A stretch of DNA of 64,000 nucleotides from the NCBI GenBank assembly GCA_015179125.1, contig WHVA01000530.1, positions 1 through 64,000 of the forward strand, given 5' to 3'. The DNA is from Gautieria morchelliformis. Taxonomy: Eukaryota > Basidiomycota > Agaricomycetes > Gomphales > Gomphaceae. Positions 24,107-33,622 of this stretch are shown one piece after another. The notes below the pieces were generated by a model. That model was given only the letters and a program-made list of their open reading frames with translations. It was not told the DNA's origin and did no database searches. The position numbers and the translations under genes were made by a program. Within the stretch, counting starts at the first letter, position 1. The number at the start of each line of letters is the position of its first letter.

Positions 24107-25884
24107 TTTGCCACCACGCAGGAGTGTTGTAGGTCCTCTCGCTCTCTGGAACAGACGATACGCATGGTACTGTATTTGGGTGACCTGTCTCCGTCTGTTT
24201 GGATTGGCCTGCTGAGCACACTCTGGCTCACGATAAGGAATACCTGGCTGCCATCCAACTCTCCCTTGGGAAAGAGCAAGACATAGTGTAGAGAGGCATA
24301 ATTCGCATTGGTATCCAATACCCTTCTGAAAGGTCCACCTCTGAGCTGGACAATAATATCCCTAGGTTCAGGGTCGATGCCATCTCCAGGAAGAACGACT
24401 GCAATCTCATCTGCAGTTGGGACATTATATCTCCTAGGATCCCTGTGCGCCCTGTTTGTGAGCCTTGCCTGGATGTTACCATTCTGTTCTTGAGCTCTGA
24501 GCCTCTCAGCTGCTTGTTTATATGTGGCGACATGAGGATTGCACAGCAGGAGCATTTCCTGCAAGTCTCCCAGGATAGTTGGAGACAGACGCTCATTATG
24601 ATTTTTCCTCTGTGCCAAAGCCAGTGCAGGATCATATATGTAAAGCTGGGCATACTTTGCATCGTTTTCATTGTCAGGGAGGAGAGAGCCATGGAGATGA
24701 TACAGTTCACCCTGTAGCTTGAGCACATATGGACCATGACCCTCCTGAAGCAAATCTTGGTCAAAGTTGGCCCCCACAGAAGTGAATGCAAATGCAGCAT
24801 TATACTGCCTGATATTCTGGCGAAATCCTTTTGCCTCAGGGTCCTGGCCCTCTAAGAGCTGTTTCAATGGCTGAGGGGGCTCTGGCAGGTCTTCCAGCTG
24901 CACCTTTCCTTCCATACAGCAATCACGAAACCTGGGCCACACATTTGAGGATTTCTGCACGTGTTCTGCCATCCAGTGTAATGCTCCACATTCAGGGCAG
25001 GGAATAACCATGGGACCCAGATCATGACGCTGCACATCTGCCTCAATTATTCTAGTGCGACCAAGTGGAATAGGAGGAGGAGGCTGTGGAGGTGCAGGGA
25101 GTGGCTGAGGCGGCTGAGGAGGAGCAGGGAGTCGCTGAGGAGGCTGAGGAGGTGCAGGGAGTCGCTGAAGAGGCCACAAAAGCGCAGGGAGTAGTGAAGG
25201 CATTGGTCTTATTGCATTGACCTGAGCATGCAATGCTGCCACTCCTGCAGAACCTACTACAGGAGGTCTAGGAGCTGGTTGTAAAGGTGCCTGCCTGTGT
25301 CTTCCCAAGGGCTGTGCTGGGATAGGCTGTATCCCAGCAGCCTGAGCACGCAAATCTGCCACCGCTGTAGAGCCTACCACCGGATGTTCAATTCCAGCTG
25401 CCTCAGCACGCAACTGAGCAATAGCCGCTGAACCTACTACGGGAGCGGGCTGTACAGGGTCTGGCCTATTTCTTCTCAGGGGCTGTAATGGTGGGATAAC
25501 TGCTAACTGTGCACGAAGGGCTGCCACCTGCTCTCCAGGACTGAGATTAGGAGGACGCGATGGTCCTGCAAGCATAGGAGGACGTGATGGCCCTGCAGGC
25601 ATAGGAGGACGTGGTGGCCCCGCAAGCATAGGAGGACGTGATGGCCCGGCCACAGGTTGTTGAAAAGGATCAGCGACATTGCTTCTAGGAGGAGGGTGGG
25701 GGATGGCAAAAGGCTGTGGTGGAGGGGGTGGCTGGTCCTGAGCTCTAACAGCAGCAGCAGCAAGTGCACGTGCTCTCCGATCAGTGGGCGACGTCATATG
25801 ACCCTCCTGCTCCTCCCTCGCCCTTTCACACTCCTGCTGATGATTTCTCTCTGGAGTAGATGGATCCCTGAGAAATGCAGGCAT
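24085..25884 (-). pseudogene. Helitron N-terminal protein, copy 2
   Basis: A 599-codon frame starting MPAFLRDPSTPERN. The first ~280 residues are Pro/Ala-rich with VVGSAAIAQLRA-type repeats and four LAGPSRPP-like units. Next come a Cys motif (IPCPECGALHW ... FRDCCMEGKV), NIRQYNAAFAFTS, GPYVLKLQGELYHLHGSLLP, YAQLYIYDP, RRYNVPTADEIAVVLPGDGI and YASLHYVLLFPKGEL. These are the usual order in fungal Helitron proteins, where they are fused to Rep. A frame change just after FPKGEL (near 24250) separates it from the Rep frame; the last ~45 codons are out of frame and meaningless. The same lesion is present in the copy at 36.8-38.6 kb. Confidence 0.8.
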
Positions 25885-26690
25885 AAGCTTAGGGGAACAA
25901 TCAAGCTACTACAATTCAACTTACATTTGCAAGCAGATGCAGCTGTTGTTAATTTTTCTTGGGCAAAGTCAGGGGAATTTATTAATTTCTAATTAAAATA
26001 AAATAAATAAATGTCAGATGGCTCATACCAGACCTCAGAGAAATATATACGTACCAAGGACGGGACAGGGAATTTGTTTGTTAGGCAAAGTCAAGGGAAT
26101 TTATGATTTTCTATTTAAAATAAAATAAATAAATGTCAGATGGCTCACACCAGACCACAGAGAAATATATATACGTACCAAGGAAGGGATGGGGAAATTG
26201 TTTGATGAAAATATCCAAGTCTTCTTCGGCTATCCAACTGGAATAATTCCAGTAAAATGTCCTGGTCCTGGTCCTGGGGAGATGTCTTCTTCAGCCACCA
26301 GTAGTGCAAGTCAACACTAAGAGAACTGCAATGCAATTGTGGCTCCCTCTAAGGCAGCCTGGGATGACTACCTGGCTCCTTAGCAGAGAAAATGCTGCCC
26401 CACTGAAGAGGTCAACCCCAATAGTTCAAAGCAGAGATCTCCCTGGGAAGAGATCTTTTGTGCTCTACACTATATAGGCTATCTATTTCACTCTCACACA
26501 ATTTATATTGTCTATCTAGAGCTGGTGGGAAGAGAGGAGAGGAGGGTAGTGGTGGGTTGAGAGCGTGCGCAGAAGCGGCTGCACAGCGTTCTGCCAGCGC
26601 AGCGCAGCTTCAAGCGCTGGAACCAGCAGACCGGCGTGAACCGGTGAGACCGGTTTGGGCCAGCTGTGCCACTCACATCCCTGACAAATT

Positions 26691-27379
26691 GGTCAAGGAG
26701 GTCACATGACTGTGAACACTCTGTGAGGAGCACAGCTGCACTGTCCATTTTCGAAAAAATTGCAAAAAAATATACATATATATTAAAATAATAACTTTGT
26801 GTAGCAGTGTCTGGCAAATTAATCTATATCTATTTGCAAAAGAATTTAGGAAAAAACAATATAAAATACATATGTTACAATACATAAAAATCCAAAGAAA
26901 AAAAGGCTATTCATTGATATCTATTTGCAAAAAGAAATTGGGGAAAAATAAATTTAAAAAAGCGAAAAAAAATAAAAATAAAAATAAAAAAGGCAAAGGA
27001 TAAAACATACCACCAAAAGAAGGAAGCCAGCACCAGAGCCAGAGCAAGCAAAAGATCCATAGCAGGAGCCCACAGCCAGACACAGAAAGCCCCAGTAGCG
27101 CAGGGTAGGCCTAAAGCAAGAGACACACGGGAGGTGAACTGAGCGGTTGCCCAGTCTTTATACCGTGCGCGCGTGTCATGCACGGACCACGCACGAATGG
27201 GTCACATGACCGCTGCGCAGCATTCATTGCCAGTGCAGGGTTGAGCGCTGGAGCCCACAGATCGGCGTGAACCGCCAGGGGCTTGCAGCTGCGCCGCTTG
27301 CCGCTGACATAAATTTTACATAATATTATTTGTCAGTGGCACCCACAACCTCCCACCGAGCTGCTTTCATATGGTGTAA
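26691..27379 (-). mobile_element. 5' part of a Helitron-related non-autonomous element
   Basis: The right edge abuts the CTAG of the next element (27380-27383). Reading leftwards there are TTACACCATATGAAAGC, GGTGGGAGGTTGTGGG, the CTGAC...GTCAG inverted repeat with AATATTATTT, a GCTGCGCAGC palindrome and GGTCACATGACC at about 27189-27210, then A/T-rich DNA with the ATCTATTTGCAAAAA motif typical of the array members. It merges into Helitron copy 2 at about 26690. The relationship between the two is not clear. Confidence 0.55.
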
Positions 27380-27390
27380 CTAGGTGGATA

Positions 27391-27407
27391 CCCGCGCTTC
27401 GCGCGGG
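27391..27407 (-). other. Helitron 3'-terminal hairpin (E4)
   Basis: On the minus strand CCCGCGC GAA GCGCGGG, followed after seven bases (TATCCAC) by CTAG and then T: the canonical Helitron 3' end layout (hairpin, short spacer, CTRR). Confidence 0.85.
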
Positions 27408-27592
27408 GGTGCAAGTCAAGCGCATCAGTAAGGTCAAATGCATCAGCAAGGTCAAACACATTGGGTGAATCAAACTTGGGATAACTCAAACACATTCCAA
27501 GGTAGGTAATGTTATGACCATACTGGTTGACCAACTCCAGTACCTCCACACCTCCTCTAACTCTATTCCACAACATCTGCACTTTGACCTTT

Positions 27593-28149
27593 TGATCCCC
27601 TTGTTCTTTCCTATTCACATGCTTCCCCCTATGCCTCTATTCACCGGCTTTCCGTACTCAACTGTCAGCACAGCAAGTCCGGATCATCAGAAGTTCCATT
27701 TGTTTTGCTATCAATTAGACCTACACACCCCTTGTTCTTTTGCCCATCGTTCTTAGTTCTACCCTGCACCCCCTGGTAGTTCCTCTTGTTCCACATTAGT
27801 TACTTACTCCATGTATCCTAGTGACTTTCGCTTGCACTGGAATTGCTTACCTCTCTACCTTCTGACATGTTGTCTCAGCTCTTTGTATAAAACCCAGTCA
27901 CGTATGCCTCTGTTCTACATTTAGATAATCAACTTTAATATGTGACTCCCTTTGCACTGTTTCCTATTCTTAGCAGAGCAAGTACTTGCAAGGCCTCTGT
28001 CTCTCTGACCTCCGTCTTCCAACTCGATTTCTGATATCCAACTTCACTTAATTCTTGAACCCTTACCTCTTCAGTTATAATACTTGACCTCTTCCAACTT
28101 CCAATCTCCAATCTCCAAAATACTTAGGATGATAGTTGGGGGCGCAACA
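27593..28149 (-). repeat. LTR-like repeat, copy 1 (inside Helitron E4)
   Basis: On the minus strand it starts TGTTGCGCCCCCAACTATCA and ends CAAGGGGATCA. It is homologous, inverted, to 62999-63512. TG...CA ends and a size of about 0.5 kb suggest an LTR. No matching target-site duplication is seen around it, and no retrotransposon coding sequence adjoins it here. Confidence 0.5.
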
Positions 28150-28269
28150 TATAAGTTGAAGCCGCAGTCATTTTAGAGCCAAACCTGATACATAACAGGT
28201 AATGACTCTACACATTTCTCCCATGTCTGTGTGTCCCCTACCTCATGTGTAGCATGTACTCACCTGTAG

Positions 28270-28985
28270 TTGTCATCACACTTCTTCTGTCCTCACACAT
28301 ATCGCATCCTCACACGTAGTGTGTCCTCACAGGTGGCATGTCCCCACATGTACTGTGTCCCCAAGTATAGTGTGCATAGTGTGTCCCTCAAGTATAGTGT
28401 GTGTAGTGTGTCCCTTGTTTGTAACGTGTCCCTACGTATAGTGTGCATAGTGTGTCCCCACATGCAGCATGTCCCCAAGTACCGTGTGTGTGGCATGTGC
28501 CACATGCATAACATATCCCTCAAGTATTTTGTGTGTAGCATGTCCCTAAATTATAGCATGTGTGTCCCCCATGCATAGCGTGTCCACATGTGTAGCATGT
28601 CCCTACACATAGTGTGTGTAGCCTCTCCCTCAAGTATAGTGTGCAAAGTGTGTCCCCCAAGCATAGTGTCTCTGTCCCCAAGCATAGTGTGTCCCCAAGC
28701 ATAGTGTATCCCACCATATAGTGTGCACATCCCCATGCATAGTGTGTGTGCCCATGCATAACATGTGTGTCTCTACGCATAACATGCATGTCCCCAAGCA
28801 TAGCATGCGTGTCCCCATGCACAACATGCATGTCTCCACACCTAACATGCATGTCTCCACGCCCAACATGCATGTCTCCATGCATAACATATGTGTCTCC
28901 ATGCATAGCGTGCGTGTCCCCATGCATAGCGTGCATGTACCCATGCATAGTGTGTGTAGCATGTCCCAATGGCATGTGTAGCATA
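28270..28985 (-). repeat. degenerate minisatellite (ATAGTGTGTCCCCA-type units)
   Basis: Dozens of imperfect units of about 14-18 bases built on CATAGTGTGTCCCCA / GCATGTCCCCATGCATA. All six frames are open over long stretches because of the repeat; the Met-His-Gly-Asp-Thr-rich frames are not genes. Confidence 0.85.
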
Positions 28986-30132
28986 TCCCAAGGGCCTCAA
29001 AGTGAAGCAAGCAGAGGCTGTCTTTTCATTAACTTTTAGCAAACTCAGGGACATGTATCAATATCTATTTTGTGACATACAGATATAAATAAAATAGTAA
29101 AGGAAGCCATATTTAAGCAGCTGCTGTCATTAATTTTAGCAAAGTCAGGATTATCTATTTTTTGAAAAATGTCAAAACAAATGTCCAGTACATTTAAGCT
29201 GAAGTTATTATTAATTTTAGCAGAGTCAAGATATCTATTATTCGAAAAATGTCAAAAAAATGCACTGTACATTTAAGCTGGAGCTGTTGTCAATTTTCAC
29301 AAAGTCAGGATAATTTATTGACATCTATCTGTGAAAAAATGTCAAAAAAGTACAGTACATTGAAGCAGAAGCTGTTATTAATACCCAGCCAAAGCCATAG
29401 TAACAGCCACCAGTATAGCCAGAGAAGGAGTGCCTGGCAGCTTTACAGTAAATAAAACAACAAAAAAAACCACATTTAAAAGTAGAACCTTTTGTCATTA
29501 ATTTTAGAGGAAACTGTCAATTTTCGAAAAAAAAACCTGAAAAATATATATATAAAAATACTTTTTTTTGGCAGTCTTGGGATTTTATTTAAATCTATTT
29601 TTCGAAAAAATTCACAGAAATATAAAGTACATGTGACAATACAATATGATGAAAAAAAAATGGAACCAATAAAATTACAAACACAAATAAAATAAAATAC
29701 ATGGGAATGCATTAAAAAAGAGATATTACTTACCAATAGAAAGCCAGCCAAGCCAATAGATAGCCAGCCAACCAAAGCCATTGACAGCCAGCCAGCTCAA
29801 GGAGGAGACACCAGAGAGCACAGCAGACAGCAGACAGTGCAGACACAGCAGACAGCAGAAAGCAGACACAGCAGAGAGAGAAGAGAGAGCAGCCAGCAGA
29901 GTGAGGAATTGCCAGTCGGGCATATTCCTGGCATTCCATCCTACCGAACTGCCTTTATATACCGCGCACGCGTGTCACGCACAGACCACGCGCGAATGGG
30001 TCACGTGACCGCAGACGCTGCTGCGCAGCGTTCATTGCTTGCGGCTGCGCTCGCCGCTGACCTAATTTTTACGCAATATTATTTGTCAGCAGCGCCCACA
30101 ACCTCCCACCGAGCTGCTTTCATATAGTGTAG

Positions 30133-31681
30133 CTAGGTGGGTACCCGCGCGAAGCACGGGGGTGCAGGTCAAACGCCTCGGTAAGGTCAAGTGCATTGGG
30201 GTAAATAGCATCATGCAAAATATATCCCTGTTCATATAGTATCATGAATCATGTATGCACCCATGGAACAGCCAAACATGCAGAGCTCTCTCTCAACCTC
30301 TGGGATGGCCCTCCCAGCGACTCTAGACATGAAAGTGGTAATGGTCTTGACTGAATCATCAGAGATTATAAGTTGCGCCTATTGTCATAATCCACAGGTT
30401 TCAAAGCTTGTGCATTGTGAAATAGATCCAATAGTGATCTTGGGGATCCTGAATGTTGACAATGTGATTACATCGATATGCCAGCTGATCCTCCGGTGAC
30501 ACTCTCACAGAACCAGAAACAATACCAAAATCAGAAATGGGGGAAGACCCAAAGTGCAGTTGGATAGCATGTCCTCACACGTAACGTGTCCTCACAGGTA
30601 GCGTGTCCTCACAGGTAGCGTGTCCCCAAACGTAGCGTGTCCTCACACGTAGTGTGTCCCCACAGGTAGTGTGTCCTCACAGGTAGCATGTCCCCACACG
30701 TAATGTGTCCCCACAGGTAGTGTGTCCCCACAGGTAACGTGTCCCCACAGGTAGCATGTCCTCGCACGTAATGTGTCCCCACAGGTAGCGTGTCCTCACA
30801 CATAACATGTCCTCACACATATCAGGGACATGTATCAGTATCTATTTTGTGACATATATAGACATAAATAAAATAGCAAAAGAAACCACGCCAGCAGCTG
30901 TTGTCATTAATTTTAGCAAAGCCTGGATAATTTAGTGATATCTACCTTTTGAAAAAATGTCAAAAAATGTACAGTACATTTAACCTGAAGCTGGTATTAA
31001 TTTTAGCAAAGTCAGGATAACTCATTGATATCTATATTTATTTTTCAAAAAAAGATAAAAAAAAACACACTACATTAAAACAGAAGTTGTTATCAACTTG
31101 AGCAAAGTCAGTATAAGTTATTGATATCCATTTGCGAAAAAATGTCAAAAATATTTACAGGATAGTTAAGGTGGCTGAGGTTAGCCAGTTAGATTTATTG
31201 ATGTCTATTTGCGAAAAAATAGCGAAAAATGTACAGGATATGTAAGTTGGCTATTGTTAAGGTTAGCAAGTTAGGTTTATTGATAGCTATTTGCGAAAAA
31301 ATATTGAAAAAATATACAGGCCATTGAAGCAGAAGCTGGTGTCACTTCACAGCCAAAGGCAGAGACACCCAGAGCCAAGCCAAAGCAATAGTAAGCCCAC
31401 CAGTACAACCAGAACACAGAAAGACACCAGTGGGGAGTGCGGTGCTGCAGCATCGCTCTCTTTATACTGAGCGAAGGGTTGTGCACGGACCACCCTCGCG
31501 TATGGTCGCGACGAACGCGAACCGGTCACGTGACCTGGGACGCTGCTGCACAGCGTCAATGGTCTGGCCAGGGGCCTAGGGCTCGCCGCTGCACCGCTGA
31601 CATAATTTTTATGTAATATTATTTGTAACATTATTTGTCAGCGGGCCCACAACCACCCACCCCCCGCGTTTAACTCTTAGA
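30133..31681 (-). mobile_element. array member E3: non-autonomous Helitron, 1.55 kb
   Basis: 3' CTAG at 30133-30136 with hairpin CCCGTGC TTC GCGCGGG (30144-30160, one mismatch). The 5' end at 31681 reads TCTAAGAGTTAAACGC on the minus strand and touches the CTAG of E2 (31682-31685). Internally: an ~0.3-kb possible captured fragment (30220-30540) shared with E2, a 17-bp minisatellite (30568-30815), A/T-rich ~100-bp units, and promoter-side GGTCACGTGACC (near 31525) with GCTGCTGCACAGC. Confidence 0.8.
30568..30815 (-). repeat. 17-bp minisatellite in E3
   Basis: About 15 units of GTGTCCTCACAGGTAGC and close variants (CCCCACA, ACACGTA). The same family expands to 0.56 kb in E2. Confidence 0.9.
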
Positions 31682-31692
31682 CTAGGTGGGTA

Positions 31693-31709
31693 CCCGCGCT
31701 TCGCGCGGG
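31693..31709 (-). other. Helitron 3'-terminal hairpin (E2)
   Basis: Minus strand CCCGCGC GAA GCGCGGG, then TACCCAC, then CTAG followed by T. Confidence 0.85.
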
Positions 31710-31798
31710 GGTGCAGGTCAAATGCCTCGGTAAGGTCAAATGCATCAGTAAGGTCAAGTGCATTGGGGTAAATAGCATCATGCAAAATATATCCCTGT

Positions 31799-31999
31799 TC
31801 ATATAGTATCATGAATCATGTATGCACCCATGGAACAGCCGAACATGCAGACCTCTCTCTCAACCTCTGGGATGGCCCTCCCAGCGACTCTAGACATGAA
31901 AGTGGTAATGGTCTTGACTGAATCATCAGAGATTATAAGATTGCGCCTATTGTCATAATCCACAGGTTTCAAAGCTCGTGCATTGTGAGATAGATCCAA
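31799..31999 (-). pseudogene. unidentified coding-like fragment shared by E2 and E3
   Basis: The minus strand reads NARALKPVDYDNRRNLIISD, then SVKTITTFMSRVAGRAIPEV and EREVCMFGCSMGAYMIHD. Composition is protein-like and unlike the flanking A/T-rich or satellite DNA. A near-identical stretch lies at 30240-30440 in E3 with a one-base difference that breaks the frame. Upstream codons in another frame (VRVSPEDQLAYRY) suggest the fragment is longer and frameshifted. It is not part of the autonomous element in this window, so gene-fragment capture is a reasonable inference. The source gene is not recognised. Confidence 0.4.
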
Positions 32000-32137
32000 T
32001 AGTGATCTTGGGGATCCTGAATTTTGACAATGTGGTTATATCGATATGCCAGCTGATCCTCCGGTGACACTCTCACAGAACCATAAACAATACCAAAATC
32101 AGAAATGGGGGAAGACCCAAAGTGCAGTTGGATAGCA

Positions 32138-32700
32138 TGTCCTCACATATAACATGCCCTCACAGGTAGCGTGTCCCCACACGTAATGTGTCCCCACAGG
32201 TAGCATGTCCCCACATGTAATGTGTCCTCACTGGTAGGTAGCATGTCCTCACAGGTAGCGTGTCCTCACAGGCAGCGTGTCCCCACACGTAACGTGCCCT
32301 CACAGGTAGCGTGTCCCCACACATAATGTGTCCCCACAGGTAGCATGTCCTCACACGTAACGTGTCCTCACTGGTAGGTAGTGTGTCCTCACAGGTAGCA
32401 TGTCCTCACAGGCAGCGTGCCCTCACAGGTAGCGTGTCCCCACACATAACGTGTCCTCACAGGTAGCGTGTCCCCACACGTAACGTGTCCTCAAAGGTAG
32501 CATGTCCTCACACATAACGTGTCCTCACAGGTGACATGTCCCCACAGGTAGTGTGTCCTCACACGTAATGTGTCCTCACAGGTAGCGTGTCCCCACAGGT
32601 GACATGTCCCCACAGGTAGTGTGTCCTCACATGTAACGTGTCCTCACAGGTAGCGTGTCCCCATACATAACGTGTCCCCACAGGTAGCATGTCCTCACAC
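32138..32700 (-). repeat. 17-bp minisatellite in E2, about 33 units
   Basis: Consecutive units of GTGTCCTCACAGGTAGC and variants, with higher-order alternation of the CAGGTAGC and CACGTAAC types. Confidence 0.9.
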
Positions 32701-33622
32701 ATATCAGGGACATGTATCAGTATCTATTTTGTTGACATATATAAAATAGGAAAAGAAACCACATTTAAGCAGCTGTTGTCATTAATTTTAGCAAAGTCAG
32801 GATAATTTATTGATATCTATATTTATTTTTTGAAAAAAGATAAAAAAAAAAAAACACTACATTAAAACAGAAGTTGTTATTAACTTTAGCAAAGTCAGAA
32901 TAAGTTATTGATATCTATTTGCGAAAAAATATCAAAAAAATGTACAGGATATTTAAGTTGGCTGTTATTAAGGTTAGGAAGTTAGATTTATTGATTTCTA
33001 TCTGCGAAAAAATATCAAAAAAATGTACAGGATATTTAAGTTGGCTATTATTAAGGTTAGCAAGTTAGGTGTATTGATAGCAATTTGCGAAAAAATATCA
33101 AAAAATATACAGGACATTGAAGCAGAAGCTGGTGTCAATTCACAGCCAAAGAAGCCCAGAGACACACAGAAAGACACCCAGAGACACACAGAAAGACACC
33201 AAGACCCCAGCCAAAGCAGTAGTAAGCCCACCACAGCCAGAACACAGGAGGACACCAGTGGGGAGTGCGGTTCTGCAGCATCGCTCTCTTTATACCAAGC
33301 GAAGGGTCGTGCACGGACCACCCTCACGTATGGTCGCGAACCGGTCACGTGACCTGGAACGCTGCTGCGCAGCGTTTGTAACTCGCGGCTGCACCGCTCG
33401 CGTGCTCCGCTGACAAACTAATGACCAAGCATTGGTCAGCAGCGCCCACAACCCACTGAGCCCGTTTCACTCTTAGACTAGGTGGATACCCGTGCTTCGC
33501 GCAGGGGTGCAAGTCAAATGCCTTGGTAAGGTCAAACACATCGGTAAGTCTAACATATCAGTAAGGTCAAGTGCATTGGGGAAAATCAAAGTAATCAATT
33601 TGCATCAAGTAGATATCAGAAA

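Larger units (their letters stand above)
21893..26690 (-). mobile_element. Helitron copy 2, truncated at its 3' side
   Basis: Homologous to the full element at 33478-39579. It keeps the leader (with the 115-bp tandem duplication at about 25965-26190), the N-terminal gene, the Rep domain and the start of the helicase. Homology ends near 21893, just after the helicase Walker B motif, so the C-terminal half and the 3' hairpin/CTAG end are missing. The 5' boundary near 26690 is uncertain because the next 0.7 kb resembles the non-autonomous relatives instead. Confidence 0.75.
27380..30132 (-). mobile_element. array member E4: non-autonomous Helitron, 2.75 kb
   Basis: The 3' end is CTAG at 27380-27383, preceded (minus strand) by a perfect 7-bp-stem hairpin CCCGCGC GAA GCGCGGG (27391-27407). 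The 5' end at 30132 abuts the CTAG of E3 (30133-30136) and reads CTACACTATATGAAAGC then GGTGGGAGGTTGTGGG. Internally it holds a possible captured coding fragment (27400-27600, minus: GGVEVLELVNQYGHNITYL), an LTR-like sequence (27593-28149), a long degenerate minisatellite (28270-28985), and several ~100-bp A/T-rich units with GATATCTATTT.CGAAAAAATGTCAAA. The promoter-side CACGTG and GCTGCGCAGC palindromes lie near 30000-30035. No Rep or helicase is encoded, so it would depend on a helper. Confidence 0.75.
31682..33477 (-). mobile_element. array member E2: non-autonomous Helitron, 1.80 kb
   Basis: 3' CTAG at 31682-31685 with a perfect hairpin CCCGCGC GAA GCGCGGG (31693-31709). The 5' end at 33477 reads TCTAAGAGTGAAACGG and touches the CTAG of E1 (33478-33481). 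It shares with E3 the subterminal GGTCAAATGC.TC.GTAA repeats, an ORF fragment (31799-31999), a minisatellite and A/T-rich units. Its 5' region carries the CTGACAAACTAATGACCAAG variant also seen in copy 1 near 9945, and GGTCACGTGACC near 33343. Confidence 0.8.

Noticed and set aside
28520-28984. Met-His-Gly-Asp-Thr-rich 154-codon frame and its overlapping relatives
   Set aside because: Translation of a degenerate minisatellite; frames are open on both strands.
32138-32700. Possible CRISPR-like array
   Set aside because: Units are contiguous 17-mers without unique spacers, in a eukaryotic Helitron; this is a minisatellite.
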